NCBI GenBank assembly: GCA_905372265.1
Contig: CAJPOL010000014.1
Location: 1-28,172, forward strand
DNA length: 28,172 bases
Reading direction: 5' to 3'
Source of the DNA: an uncultured Treponema sp.
Lineage (GTDB): Bacteria; Spirochaetota; Spirochaetia; Treponematales; Treponemataceae
The notes beneath the pieces are model-generated. The model was given only the letters and a program-made list of their open reading frames with translations. It was not told the DNA's origin and searched no databases. The position numbers and the translations under genes are program-made. Numbering within the stretch: the stretch's first letter is position 1; each line of letters begins with the position of its first letter. Of this stretch, positions 18,154-26,518 are shown piece by piece.

Positions 18154-18789
18154 ATGCATAAATATTCGTGTACATTATTATTTTCTCTTTTCTTTTTATG
18201 CAGCATTGCAGCATATGCACAGGATACTACCGGTAATGGTGAAACATCAATAACCTTGCCGGCAGTTGATGAAGCGGCAATCCAGCTGCAAGAGGAACCT
18301 GCACGCCAGACGTTTGGAAGCAGCTCAACAGCCGCTCTTTTGTTTCAGCTGGTTGTGTGGCTTGCCGTTGTATGCGCTCTTGTATATGCAGTGCTCTATT
18401 TTATCAGGCGGTCAAGACGTTTCACCGCGGGAGATGATCCTTTTTTAAAAAATGTTGCCGCACTGCCGCTTTCGCCGAATAAAACCGTATACATTATCAC
18501 CCTTGTTGATAAAGCATACATTATCGGTGCATCGGATGCGTCTCTCTCTCTTATTGCAGAGATTAACGATAAAGAGCTTATCGATGCAATGAATTTACAT
18601 GCCGCGCAAAAAACCGGCCCAAAACAAGATTTTAATACTTTTTTACATACCTTTTTTCCTGCGGCAAAACCGAAAGCCGCTGAGAACAATCTCTTTGATT
18701 CATTTTTAACAAAACAGCGGGAGCGGCTGCAAAAACCTGCCGCTGATACTGAAAGCACACGCAGCAGCGGTGCGGATGAGGAGTTATGA
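18154..18789 (+). CDS. fliO: Flagellar biosynthesis protein FliO
   Basis: Small membrane protein that helps assemble the FliP ring of the export gate. From ATG 18154 it has 211 residues. It starts with a signal peptide (MHKYSCTLLFSLFFLCSIAAYAQ), followed by a periplasmic stretch, a transmembrane helix at about 57-77 (LLFQLVVWLAVVCALVYAVLY), a basic RRSRR anchor and a cytoplasmic FliO domain with VYIITLVDKAYIIGASD. The tail is hydrophilic. A TTG four codons earlier (18142) is also possible; GGTGGG is rather close to the ATG, so the start is not certain. The cleavable-looking signal and position before fliP support the call more than sequence similarity, which is low for FliO. Confidence 0.85.
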   Translation: MHKYSCTLLFSLFFLCSIAAYAQDTTGNGETSITLPAVDEAAIQLQEEPARQTFGSSSTAALLFQLVVWLAVVCALVYAVLYFIRRSRRFTAGDDPFLKNVAALPLSPNKTVYIITLVDKAYIIGASDASLSLIAEINDKELIDAMNLHAAQKTGPKQDFNTFLHTFFPAAKPKAAENNLFDSFLTKQRERLQKPAADTESTRSSGADEEL

Positions 18790-19610
18790 TGAAAAAAGTA
18801 TTAATATGTATCTCTTGTCTGTATCTTGTGCTCTGCGCTCCGTTGACGGTCTTTGCACAGAATACCGTAGAGCCAAGGGATTCTTCAACTCCGGGCCGCA
18901 CCGATATTGACGCAACCCGTCAGGCAGGACGTATCCCGTTTGTCAATTTAGGAATCCGGGAGCCGCAAAACAATCAGGAAGTAGCGTTTTCCATTCAGCT
19001 TCTGCTGTTGGTAACGCTGATTGCTATTGCGCCGAGTATTTTGCTGCTGATGACTTCTTTTTTGCGGCTGAGCATTGTGCTTGATTTTATAAAGCGCGCC
19101 CTGTCGCTCCAGCAGGTACCGCCGACGCAGGTGTTGAACGGCATTGCCTTTTTTTTAACGCTTTTCATCATGTGGCCGACGTTAGCCGAGGTGTATAACA
19201 AATCGTTTAAGCCGATGGCGGACGGACAAATCAATATTGAAACCGCTTATACGGAAGCGGCAAAACCGATACGGCTTTTTATGTATAAACAGATGGCGCA
19301 CGATCCGTCTCATATCAAACTGTGCATGTCGCTAGCGCGGTTAGAGAAACCGAACACGCTCGCCGATGTTCCAACACATATTTTAATACCGGCGTTTATT
19401 CTACACGAACTAACGATAGCGTTTCAAATCGGTATATTCCTGTATCTGCCGTTTATCATTATCGATATGGTAGTGGCGAGTATCTTGATGTCGATGGGTA
19501 TGATCATGCTGCCGCCGGTACAGATTTCAATGCCGTTCAAGTTGATTCTATTTGTGCTTGTTGACGGCTGGAATTTATTGGTCGGTCAGCTTTTCCATTC
19601 ATTTTTATAG
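18789..19610 (+). CDS. fliP: Flagellar export gate protein FliP
   Basis: Core subunit of the FliPQR export channel. The protein has about 273 residues, with an N-terminal signal peptide (MKKVLICISCLYLVLCAPLTVFAQ), a periplasmic spacer, and the conserved membrane core including LLLVTLIAIAPSILLLMTSFLR, VLNGIAFFLTLFIM, HILIPAFILHELTIAFQIG and MGMIMLPPVQISMPFKL. Two adjacent ATGs exist at 18786 and 18789. AGGAG is 2 nt from the first and 5 nt from the second, so 18789 is preferred, differing by one residue. The start overlaps the fliO stop, which indicates coupled translation. Confidence 0.95.
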   Translation: MKKVLICISCLYLVLCAPLTVFAQNTVEPRDSSTPGRTDIDATRQAGRIPFVNLGIREPQNNQEVAFSIQLLLLVTLIAIAPSILLLMTSFLRLSIVLDFIKRALSLQQVPPTQVLNGIAFFLTLFIMWPTLAEVYNKSFKPMADGQINIETAYTEAAKPIRLFMYKQMAHDPSHIKLCMSLARLEKPNTLADVPTHILIPAFILHELTIAFQIGIFLYLPFIIIDMVVASILMSMGMIMLPPVQISMPFKLILFVLVDGWNLLVGQLFHSFL

Positions 19611-19619
19611 AGGATCACA

Positions 19620-19904
19620 ATGAGTATAGGGATGATTGTCAGTTTGCTGCGGAACGGTATTTTTCAAGTGTTTATTTTGGCAGCGCCTATTTTATTTGCA
19701 GCCTTGCTGGTTGGTCTTGTCGTGGCTATCTTTCAGGCGACCACCTCTATTCAGGAGCAGACATTAACGTTTGTTCCGAAAATTCTGACTATTTTGGGGA
19801 TGCTGGCCTTGCTAGGCGGATGGATGTTCAGTGTTCTCCGCGAGTATACCATCCACCTCTTTGAAGCTATTCCGCAGCTTGTGCAAGGGTCAAATATATT
19901 TTGA
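19620..19904 (+). CDS. fliQ: Flagellar export gate protein FliQ
   Basis: Two-helix subunit of the FliPQR gate. The 94 residues are close to the usual 89. Both hydrophobic hairpin helices are visible (about 15-40 and 52-72), with the conserved stretch VAIFQATTSIQEQTLTFVPK between them. It lies 9 nt after fliP and 10 nt before fliR in the standard order. Confidence 0.95.
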   Translation: MSIGMIVSLLRNGIFQVFILAAPILFAALLVGLVVAIFQATTSIQEQTLTFVPKILTILGMLALLGGWMFSVLREYTIHLFEAIPQLVQGSNIF

Positions 19905-19914
19905 GGCATAGCTC

Positions 19915-20718
19915 ATGGAGCCTAATCCCTTTTCATTTCTGCTGGTAAAAGCGCCGCTCTTTTTTCTAGTAAGCGTCAGGATTTTTGCCATGATTTCTAC
20001 AACGCCGTTGCTCTCAACACGGGCGGTTCCGCGTATTGCAAAACTTGCGCTTGCAGGCCTAACCGCTTTTCTGATAGTACCGGTAGCTTATAACTCGCCG
20101 CTTGACGTGCAAGGGTTCAGTCTTGAGTATGCACTGCTTGCGGTAGGAGAAGCGCTGCTCGGCGTTTTGACCGGTTTTTTTATCAGCATTATTTTTGCAA
20201 CATTCAGCACGGCAGGACAGTTCTTTTCATATCAGATGGGATTCGGCGCTTCGGAAGTCTATGATTCGCTCGCTCAAATTGAAAACCCGCTGATGGGACA
20301 ATTCTTGAACTTCATGGCTGTACTCGTTTTTTTACAGGTAAAGGGGTTTCAAACGCTCTTTCTCGGCGGAGTACTCCGCAGTTTTCAAAGCATTAACTGC
20401 TTTATCTTTATTGAAAAACAGTCTATTCTCGCTCCCTTTTTCTTGAGTAATCTAAGTACGCTGTTCCTTAACGCAATGATGGTTGCCATGCCGGTTATCG
20501 GAACGCTGTTTCTGGTTCATATTTCAATGGGACTGTTGTCAAAAGCCGCCCCGCAGATGAACCTCTTATCCGAAGGCTTTCCGATCACCATTCTTTTAAC
20601 CTTTTTCTTACTGACCGTCTCGCTGCCGTACATGGTGAACCTCTTTTTGCGGATTATGCAGCACGGATTTGCAGCCTTTGAAACATTGCTCATCCGAGCC
20701 GGAGGCGGGGCGATATGA
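19915..20718 (+). CDS. fliR: Flagellar export gate protein FliR
   Basis: Polytopic membrane subunit completing the FliPQR channel, 267 residues with about six hydrophobic segments. Family landmarks are an N-terminal [19 protein letters not shown], then [33 protein letters not shown], and later [24 protein letters not shown]. The ribosome site is weak, so expression may depend on coupling to fliQ. The end overlaps flhB by 4 nt (ATGA). Confidence 0.95.
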   Translation: MEPNPFSFLLVKAPLFFLVSVRIFAMISTTPLLSTRAVPRIAKLALAGLTAFLIVPVAYNSPLDVQGFSLEYALLAVGEALLGVLTGFFISIIFATFSTAGQFFSYQMGFGASEVYDSLAQIENPLMGQFLNFMAVLVFLQVKGFQTLFLGGVLRSFQSINCFIFIEKQSILAPFFLSNLSTLFLNAMMVAMPVIGTLFLVHISMGLLSKAAPQMNLLSEGFPITILLTFFLLTVSLPYMVNLFLRIMQHGFAAFETLLIRAGGGAI

Positions 20719-21851
20719 TAACACAGCAGCCGATACCGATTGAATTTGATTTTTGGATTGACTTACAGTGGTTTGCCGCTGAGGACGAGGGGCGTACCGA
20801 AGACCCGACCGATTATAAGATACGGAAAGCGCGTGAAGAAGGCCGTGTTGCAAAGAGTCAGGACATTAACGCCGCTTTAGTATTGCTCTTCCCCGCCGGA
20901 GCATTTATTTTTCTGTCTTCCTTTTTTTTGGAAAATTGCATGGAAATACTCCGCTTTTTTTTCCTGCGCTGCACACAGGCCGATATACGCAGCGGGGTAT
21001 GGTTCGGCATTTTTGTGCAGTATTTTTTGCAGCTGGCGCTCCCGTTTGCCTTAATTGCGAGCATTGCCGGCGCTATTGCCAATATTATTCAAAATAACGG
21101 TTTTTTGTTTTCTACAAAACCTATTCAACCGCAGTTTAACCGCATTACGCCTGATTTTATCCGTTTTTTTAAACGGGCGCTTTTTTCCGCTGAAGGTATG
21201 TTCAACTTTGCGAAATCACTGGCAAAAGTTGTCGCCATCGTCTTTATTGCGTATGTGATGATACGGGCAAATATTCCTCATTTTATCGAGTTGCTGTCGG
21301 TGAGCTTTATTCAGGCTGTCTTTTTTATTGCAGGAACAGCGGGAAAGCTCCTTGCCTCAGCAGCCTTTGTGCTGCTTGTCTTTGCCGTACCCGATTATTT
21401 CTTTCAACGTAAACAATTTATCGATTCGCTAAAGATGACGAAGCAGGAACTGAAAGAGGAATACAAAGAATTGGAAGGGGATCCGCAGGTCAAAGGGCGT
21501 ATCCGGCAGCAAATGCAGACGATCCTCTCTCAAAATGCAATCCGTAATGTACCGAAAGCCGATGTGGTTATCACAAACCCGACACACTATGCAATTGCGA
21601 TGCAATTCGACGCAAAAACGATGCCTGCCCCGATGGTATTAGCAAAGGGTGCAGATGCAATGGCGTTAAAAATTAAAGAAATAGCCCGCGAACACGGCGT
21701 TCCCCTCATTGAAAACAAACCGCTTGCCCGTGCGCTCTATGCGAGAGTTGAAATTGGTGATATAATACCAGAGGAATATTATCGCGCACTTTCATTGGTA
21801 TTTGCCGAGGTATATACGCTCAACAAAAAGAAACAGGAATTTTATAGGTAA
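20715..21851 (+). CDS. flhB: Flagellar export switch protein FlhB
   Basis: Membrane protein that changes export from hook to filament substrates after self-cleavage. The 378-residue chain has a soluble start, the [22 protein letters not shown] block, four hydrophobic segments at about 50-240, and a cytoplasmic domain with the autocleavage motif N288-P-T-H291 intact. [35 protein letters not shown] completes the FlhB C-terminal domain. It starts inside the fliR stop, and flhA follows after 2 nt. Confidence 0.96.
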   Translation: MITQQPIPIEFDFWIDLQWFAAEDEGRTEDPTDYKIRKAREEGRVAKSQDINAALVLLFPAGAFIFLSSFFLENCMEILRFFFLRCTQADIRSGVWFGIFVQYFLQLALPFALIASIAGAIANIIQNNGFLFSTKPIQPQFNRITPDFIRFFKRALFSAEGMFNFAKSLAKVVAIVFIAYVMIRANIPHFIELLSVSFIQAVFFIAGTAGKLLASAAFVLLVFAVPDYFFQRKQFIDSLKMTKQELKEEYKELEGDPQVKGRIRQQMQTILSQNAIRNVPKADVVITNPTHYAIAMQFDAKTMPAPMVLAKGADAMALKIKEIAREHGVPLIENKPLARALYARVEIGDIIPEEYYRALSLVFAEVYTLNKKKQEFYR

Positions 21852-21853
21852 TC

Positions 21854-23956
21854 ATGGCTACTAAGAGATACAACATAGATATAGCGATTGCAGTTACCGT
21901 TATCCTTGCGGTGCTCTTATTCATTATACCGCTGCCGACGGTTATGCTTGATTTTTTCATGGCGGTAAACTTGACATTCAGCCTTATCGTGCTGCTCATT
22001 GTTTTGTTTACGGCGCGGGCGACCGACTTTTCGGTATTTCCGTCACTGCTGTTACTTAGTACGATCTTCGGTCTGGTTCTGAACGTTTCGTCAACCCGCT
22101 TGATTCTTTCGATGGGTAAAAGTTTTAACGGAGCCATGATAAGAGCGTTCAGCTCTTTCGTTATCGGTTCGGCGGGAAATCAAGGACTGGTAATCGGCTT
22201 TGTTATTTTCATCATTTTGATTGTAGTACAGGCGTTCGTTATTACCAAAGGCGCAAAACGGGTTGCAGAAGTCTCCGCCCGTTTTAAACTTGACTCGCAT
22301 CCGACAAAGAGTATGTCAATCGACTCCGAATACAATGCCGGTATCATCAGCGATGAAGAAGCCCGGGAACGGAAAAAGCAGCTGCAGCGGGAAGACGATT
22401 TTTACGGCGCGATGGACGGAGCAAATCAGTTCGTATCGGGCAACGTGAAAGCCGGTATTTTTATTACTGTTATCAATGTGATTGCCGGTCTGATTACCGG
22501 TATGATATTCCGCAAGGAACCGTTCGGCGAAGCAATGCAAACCTATACGACCTTAACAATAGGCGACGGATTGCTGGCGCAGCTGCCGTCGCTTTTCTTA
22601 TCGGTGGCAACAGGTCTATTGGTTACCCGCATGATCGACGAAGGGTCGTTCGGGCAGGATATAAAAAAGCAGTTTTCTCAAATCGGGTGGATTTATTTTG
22701 TTGCGGCGGGTACGCTGGCCGTTATGGCGCTTCTGCCGGGTTTTCCGCATGCCGTGCTGTTTTTTATTGCGCTTATACTTGCTTTTGTCGGATGGAAAAT
22801 CGTGCGAAGCGAGGAAATACAGGAAGCGGCGCAGGCAAAAGCCGAGCAAAAACACGGCGCTCAAGGCGGGCATGCAAGAGGAAGCGGAGCGGAACCGCCG
22901 GCTGGGGAAATTGCTCCGATTGTACCGCTGGATCCGCTTTCACTGGAATTGGGCTACGCGCTTATCCCCTTAGTCGATAAAGATAAAGGAGCGGAATTGC
23001 TGGAACGCATTACCCGCATCAGAAAAGAGGCGGCATTAGATCTCGGCCTTGTTGCTCCCCGCATCCGTATTATCGACAACATGCGGCTTGAGCCGAGCGA
23101 GTACTGTTTTAAGATAAAGGGAGCTGAGGTCGCGCGGGGAAAAATCCGCATGGGATGGTATTTAGGAATTAAACCCGGTTCGGTATCGGAGGACATGCCC
23201 GGTGAGCGGACGGTTGATCCGGTATTCGGCCTGCCGGCCGTGTGGATTTCGGAAGAAAACCGCGACAGAGCTGAACGGGCAGGCTATACGGTGGTTGATC
23301 CGCCGGCATTGATTGCCACCCATCTGACGGAAGTCATTAAAAAACATGCCGCAGAGATATTGGGACGGCAAGAAGTGCAAAGCATCATGAATGCGCTTCG
23401 TAAAGACTATCCCGCTGTTGTGGATGAACTTGCGGAAAGCTGTAAGCTGGGCGAAATACAAAAGGTACTGCAAGGCTTACTGAGGGAACGGGTATCGATC
23501 CGCAATACGGTTGCAATATTTGAAACCCTTGTCGATTTTCATCCGATTACGCCGAATACCACCGTTTTGGTTGAAAAAGTCCGGCAGGCGCTCGGCCGGC
23601 AGATATGTCTGCAATACGCCGATGAAAACAAAACGCTGCATGTACTGACGGTAGAGGTTTCGCTCGCACAAAAATTAGTTGATAGCAGGGTTGACTATCC
23701 GAACGGCCCGGTACCGGCGCTTGAACCCGGCGAGCAGCGGCTCTGGATACGCGCTGTGTTTGATGCGGTAACCGCTGTTCAAAAGGACGGCTTTTTACCG
23801 ATCATACTCGCCCCCGAAGCGTCTTCCCGTATTCTGATTAAAAATTCTTTGGACATGGAGTTCCCGAACATTGTCGTGTTATCGATACACGAGGTCAGTA
23901 AGGATATGAAAGTAGAAGTTATCGGCGAAATTAAACTGGCGCAGGATAAGAACTAA
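21854..23956 (+). CDS. flhA: Flagellar export apparatus protein FlhA
   Basis: Largest export-gate subunit; its membrane part uses the proton-motive force and its cytoplasmic ring docks chaperone-substrate complexes. The 700-residue protein has about eight transmembrane segments within 1-320, the FHIPEP-family region FPSLLLLSTIFGLVLNVSSTRLILS and the loop DEEARERKKQLQREDDFYGAMDGA. A Gly/Ala/Glu linker (about 325-360) leads to the cytoplasmic domain ending near 700. Length is normal. The stop overlaps the flhF start by one base (TAATG). Confidence 0.97.
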   Translation: MATKRYNIDIAIAVTVILAVLLFIIPLPTVMLDFFMAVNLTFSLIVLLIVLFTARATDFSVFPSLLLLSTIFGLVLNVSSTRLILSMGKSFNGAMIRAFSSFVIGSAGNQGLVIGFVIFIILIVVQAFVITKGAKRVAEVSARFKLDSHPTKSMSIDSEYNAGIISDEEARERKKQLQREDDFYGAMDGANQFVSGNVKAGIFITVINVIAGLITGMIFRKEPFGEAMQTYTTLTIGDGLLAQLPSLFLSVATGLLVTRMIDEGSFGQDIKKQFSQIGWIYFVAAGTLAVMALLPGFPHAVLFFIALILAFVGWKIVRSEEIQEAAQAKAEQKHGAQGGHARGSGAEPPAGEIAPIVPLDPLSLELGYALIPLVDKDKGAELLERITRIRKEAALDLGLVAPRIRIIDNMRLEPSEYCFKIKGAEVARGKIRMGWYLGIKPGSVSEDMPGERTVDPVFGLPAVWISEENRDRAERAGYTVVDPPALIATHLTEVIKKHAAEILGRQEVQSIMNALRKDYPAVVDELAESCKLGEIQKVLQGLLRERVSIRNTVAIFETLVDFHPITPNTTVLVEKVRQALGRQICLQYADENKTLHVLTVEVSLAQKLVDSRVDYPNGPVPALEPGEQRLWIRAVFDAVTAVQKDGFLPIILAPEASSRILIKNSLDMEFPNIVVLSIHEVSKDMKVEVIGEIKLAQDKN

Positions 23957-25278
23957 TGGAAATTTTTGTTGAACAAGCTTCAAGTTATGACAAATGTCTC
24001 AAAAAAATACGGCAGAAGTACGGGGATGATGCTATTATCATCCGCCAAAAAGATGCGAAAGTAAGCTGGGGCTTGTTTGGGTTGTTTGAACGGGATTCCG
24101 TAGAGATTACCTTTGCACTCAATGAACACCGCGACAAGCTCTTGACGCCTTCTTTTACGCCGGCTGCGCCGAAACCGCTTCCCCCGCAAAACGATGACGA
24201 AGAACGTTTGAAAATCGTAAAAGGCTATGCGGAGAAAAATCCGGAAGCGGCGCAAAAGCTGCGTCCCCATGTTGACAATATTCAGAAAAAGACTTCCAAG
24301 CAAGCTGTTTCGGAAAGCGGAGGCTCCGTAACACGGACAGAGCAGGACGAAGCTATCGAAAAATTAACAAAGACGATAGAACGGTTGACTGCAAAGATAG
24401 ACAAACAAACAGCCCCGGCGCAGCAGGAAGCTGAACATACGCATATTAAAAAAATACAAACATTGCTCGAAGAAAATGATTTTTCACTTTCTTACATAAA
24501 AGAACTCTGCATCCGTTTAAAAAATGAATTAACCTATAATGAGATTGAAAACTTTCAAGTAGTTCAAAATAAACTCTTCGACATACTTGCCGAATCGGTT
24601 GTACTGATGCCGGCCGGTATGCAGCCGAAAACCCGTATTATTCTACTGGTTGGACCTACGGGAGTCGGAAAAACGACGACGCTGGCTAAACTGCTTGCGT
24701 ACTATTATAAAAAAGCAAAACGCCTCAAGGCCATTACAATCGACAGCTGGAGAATAGGCGCGGCGCAGCAGCTGGAAAAATATTGCGAAATTATGGATAT
24801 ACCTTCGATGTGTGCATCAACTCCGCTGGAACTGCGGAAATATATGGATATATCCCGCGGAGAATCGAATGTCATCTGTATTGATACGACAGGCAGAAGT
24901 CCGAATGACCATGAAAAATTAGCACAGATGCAGGAATACTTTGCCGAACTAGGCGATGATGCCGAAATATATTTAACCCTCTGCGCCGACACCCGCCTCA
25001 ATGACATGCGCGAAATTATGAAGCAATATGCTATTTTTAACTATAAATCCTTGATTATTACAAAATTTGATGAGACATCCTATGTCGGCAACTTGTTCAG
25101 TATTATGGCGGAAAAGAAAATTCCCGTTACCTATGTAACAACCGGCCAAGCAGTTCCGCAGGATTTTGTACAAGCTGATGCCGAAATGTTTTTAAAAAAA
25201 TTGCAAGGATTTTCTGTAGGCCACGGCTATATTGAACAAATTTGCAGCAAAAAGAGCAATTATGCGGCAAACAGCTAA
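23956..25278 (+). CDS. flhF: Flagellar placement GTPase FlhF
   Basis: SRP-family GTPase that positions and numbers flagella at the cell poles, important for the subpolar periplasmic flagella of spirochaetes. The 440-residue protein has an N-terminal B domain with an LKKIRQKYGDDAIIIRQ stretch, a low-complexity linker at about 55-160, and the NG domain. The P-loop GPTGVGKTT is at 233-241, followed by TIDSWRIGAAQQLEKY, DTTGRSPND and the specificity motif TKFDE. All nucleotide-binding motifs are intact. flhG follows after an 89-nt gap holding a hairpin. Confidence 0.95.
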   Translation: MEIFVEQASSYDKCLKKIRQKYGDDAIIIRQKDAKVSWGLFGLFERDSVEITFALNEHRDKLLTPSFTPAAPKPLPPQNDDEERLKIVKGYAEKNPEAAQKLRPHVDNIQKKTSKQAVSESGGSVTRTEQDEAIEKLTKTIERLTAKIDKQTAPAQQEAEHTHIKKIQTLLEENDFSLSYIKELCIRLKNELTYNEIENFQVVQNKLFDILAESVVLMPAGMQPKTRIILLVGPTGVGKTTTLAKLLAYYYKKAKRLKAITIDSWRIGAAQQLEKYCEIMDIPSMCASTPLELRKYMDISRGESNVICIDTTGRSPNDHEKLAQMQEYFAELGDDAEIYLTLCADTRLNDMREIMKQYAIFNYKSLIITKFDETSYVGNLFSIMAEKKIPVTYVTTGQAVPQDFVQADAEMFLKKLQGFSVGHGYIEQICSKKSNYAANS

Positions 25279-25307
25279 GTTTTTTGAGTGTTAACCGATA
25301 TCTTTTT

Positions 25308-25338
25308 AGCTTCCGGCGACTCTCATTGAGCGGAAGCT
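25308..25338 (+). other. Hairpin in the flhF-flhG gap
   Basis: AGCTTCCG (25308-25315) and CGGAAGCT (25331-25338) are exact reverse complements around a 15-nt loop, which itself contains CTC-ATT-GAG. This is the longest gap in the otherwise compressed operon. No U-run follows, so it is not an evident terminator. It may tune flhG expression or mark mRNA processing. Confidence 0.45.
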
Positions 25339-25367
25339 GATCAAACTTCTAAAATGCGGAGAAGCAA

Positions 25368-26255
25368 ATGGGCGATCAAGCGGACGGATTACGTTTATTG
25401 ATGAAAGAAATACATAAAACAGGCGATGATTCCGATACGCCTGCTGCCGGTAAAACACGGATCATTGCCGTTACCAGCGGGAAAGGCGGCGTCGGCAAGA
25501 CAAATGTTGCTACCAATATGGGAATCGCTTATGCACAGATGGGAAAAAAGGTGATCGTTATCGATGCGGATCTTGGGCTTGCAAATGTGAACGTTATTCT
25601 GAATGTTATTCCGCAGTATAATTTGTATCATGTCATCAAAAAGCAGAAAAAAATGTCGGAAATTATTATCGATACCGCTTACGGCATTAAACTGATTGTC
25701 GGCGCCTCCGGTTTTTCAAAAATTGCCAATATGGAGGAATCGGAACGGGAAGAGTTTATTAAAGAGATGTATGCGCTCTCAGATGTGGATATTATCATTA
25801 TCGATACCGGCGCGGGCGTTTCAAAAAATGTGTTGAGTTTTGTTGCCGCCGCTGATGAGGTGCTCATTGTAACTACTTCCGAACCGACTGCGATCACAGA
25901 TGCATACGGTATCATCAAAGTGATTGCAACGGAAGTGGAAAACATGAAGCTCAATCTGAAAATGGTTATCAATAGAGTAGATTCGGCTGCCGAAGGGAAA
26001 AAAATTGCCGACCGTATGATAAGTATTGCAGCGCAATTTTTGAATTTAAAAATTGAATATCTCGGCTTTATCTATAATGATTCCGCTGTCAGCAAGGCGG
26101 TGCTGCAGCAAAAACCTTTTATCATTAGCGAACCGAACGGTAAAGCTGCTGTTTGCCTGAAGCACATTGTCGCGCGTTTGGAAAAAACGGAGATTCCCGA
26201 AGACGGCGGCTTGACCGGATTTATGAAAAAGCTGTTCGGCCGCAAATGGGCGTAA
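25368..26255 (+). CDS. flhG: Flagellum number regulator FlhG (MinD-like ATPase)
   Basis: ParA/MinD-type ATPase that restrains flagellar number and stimulates FlhF. The 295-residue protein starts with DQADGLRLL (3-11), matching the DQAxxLR activator motif that binds FlhF. The deviant Walker A KGGVGKT is at 39-45, followed by VIVIDADLGLANVN, then IIIDTGAGVS as the switch region, and a C-terminal amphipathic segment (LTGFMKKLFGRKWA) suited to membrane contact as in MinD. GGAGAAG lies just upstream of the ATG. This is the last recognisable gene of the operon in the window; what follows is degenerate sequence rather than another flagellar gene. Confidence 0.95.
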   Translation: MGDQADGLRLLMKEIHKTGDDSDTPAAGKTRIIAVTSGKGGVGKTNVATNMGIAYAQMGKKVIVIDADLGLANVNVILNVIPQYNLYHVIKKQKKMSEIIIDTAYGIKLIVGASGFSKIANMEESEREEFIKEMYALSDVDIIIIDTGAGVSKNVLSFVAAADEVLIVTTSEPTAITDAYGIIKVIATEVENMKLNLKMVINRVDSAAEGKKIADRMISIAAQFLNLKIEYLGFIYNDSAVSKAVLQQKPFIISEPNGKAAVCLKHIVARLEKTEIPEDGGLTGFMKKLFGRKWA

Positions 26256-26308
26256 ATGAGCCGGGTAATGCAAGCCTTGCTGGTATACCATTTGGTGTAG
26301 GTCTGTGA

Positions 26309-26518
26309 CCGGTTCTATTAAAGTTTTTGTATTGTGTTTTAGAAAGATATGAAGATAATGCTGTATACAAAGAGTATGTACGAAATGGAAATGCTGCAGC
26401 TAAGAAAATCATTCCATTGGTTATAATAATTGGTTTGTTATTATCTGCGTGTATGAATATGTGTATACTTTAGGAGGATGATGCAGCAAAGAAATTCAAT
26501 ATCGATTATATAGGGTAA
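26309..26518 (+). pseudogene. Lipoprotein-like relic frame split by one TAG
   Basis: No family was recognised. One reading frame runs from 26309 (after a TGA) to TAA 26516-26518, interrupted once by TAG at 26471-26473. Before the stop it encodes a charged stretch (LERYEDNAVYKEYVRNG) and then AAKKIIPLVIIIGLLLSAC, which looks like a lipoprotein signal or single membrane helix ending in a lipobox (L-S-A-C). After the TAG it continues in the same frame with EDDAAKKFNIDYIG. There is no ATG at a sensible place and no ribosome site. It may be debris of a small lipoprotein, perhaps an immunity gene of an earlier RHS module. The 26256-26308 stretch after flhG holds nothing recognisable and no clear terminator. 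Confidence 0.3.
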
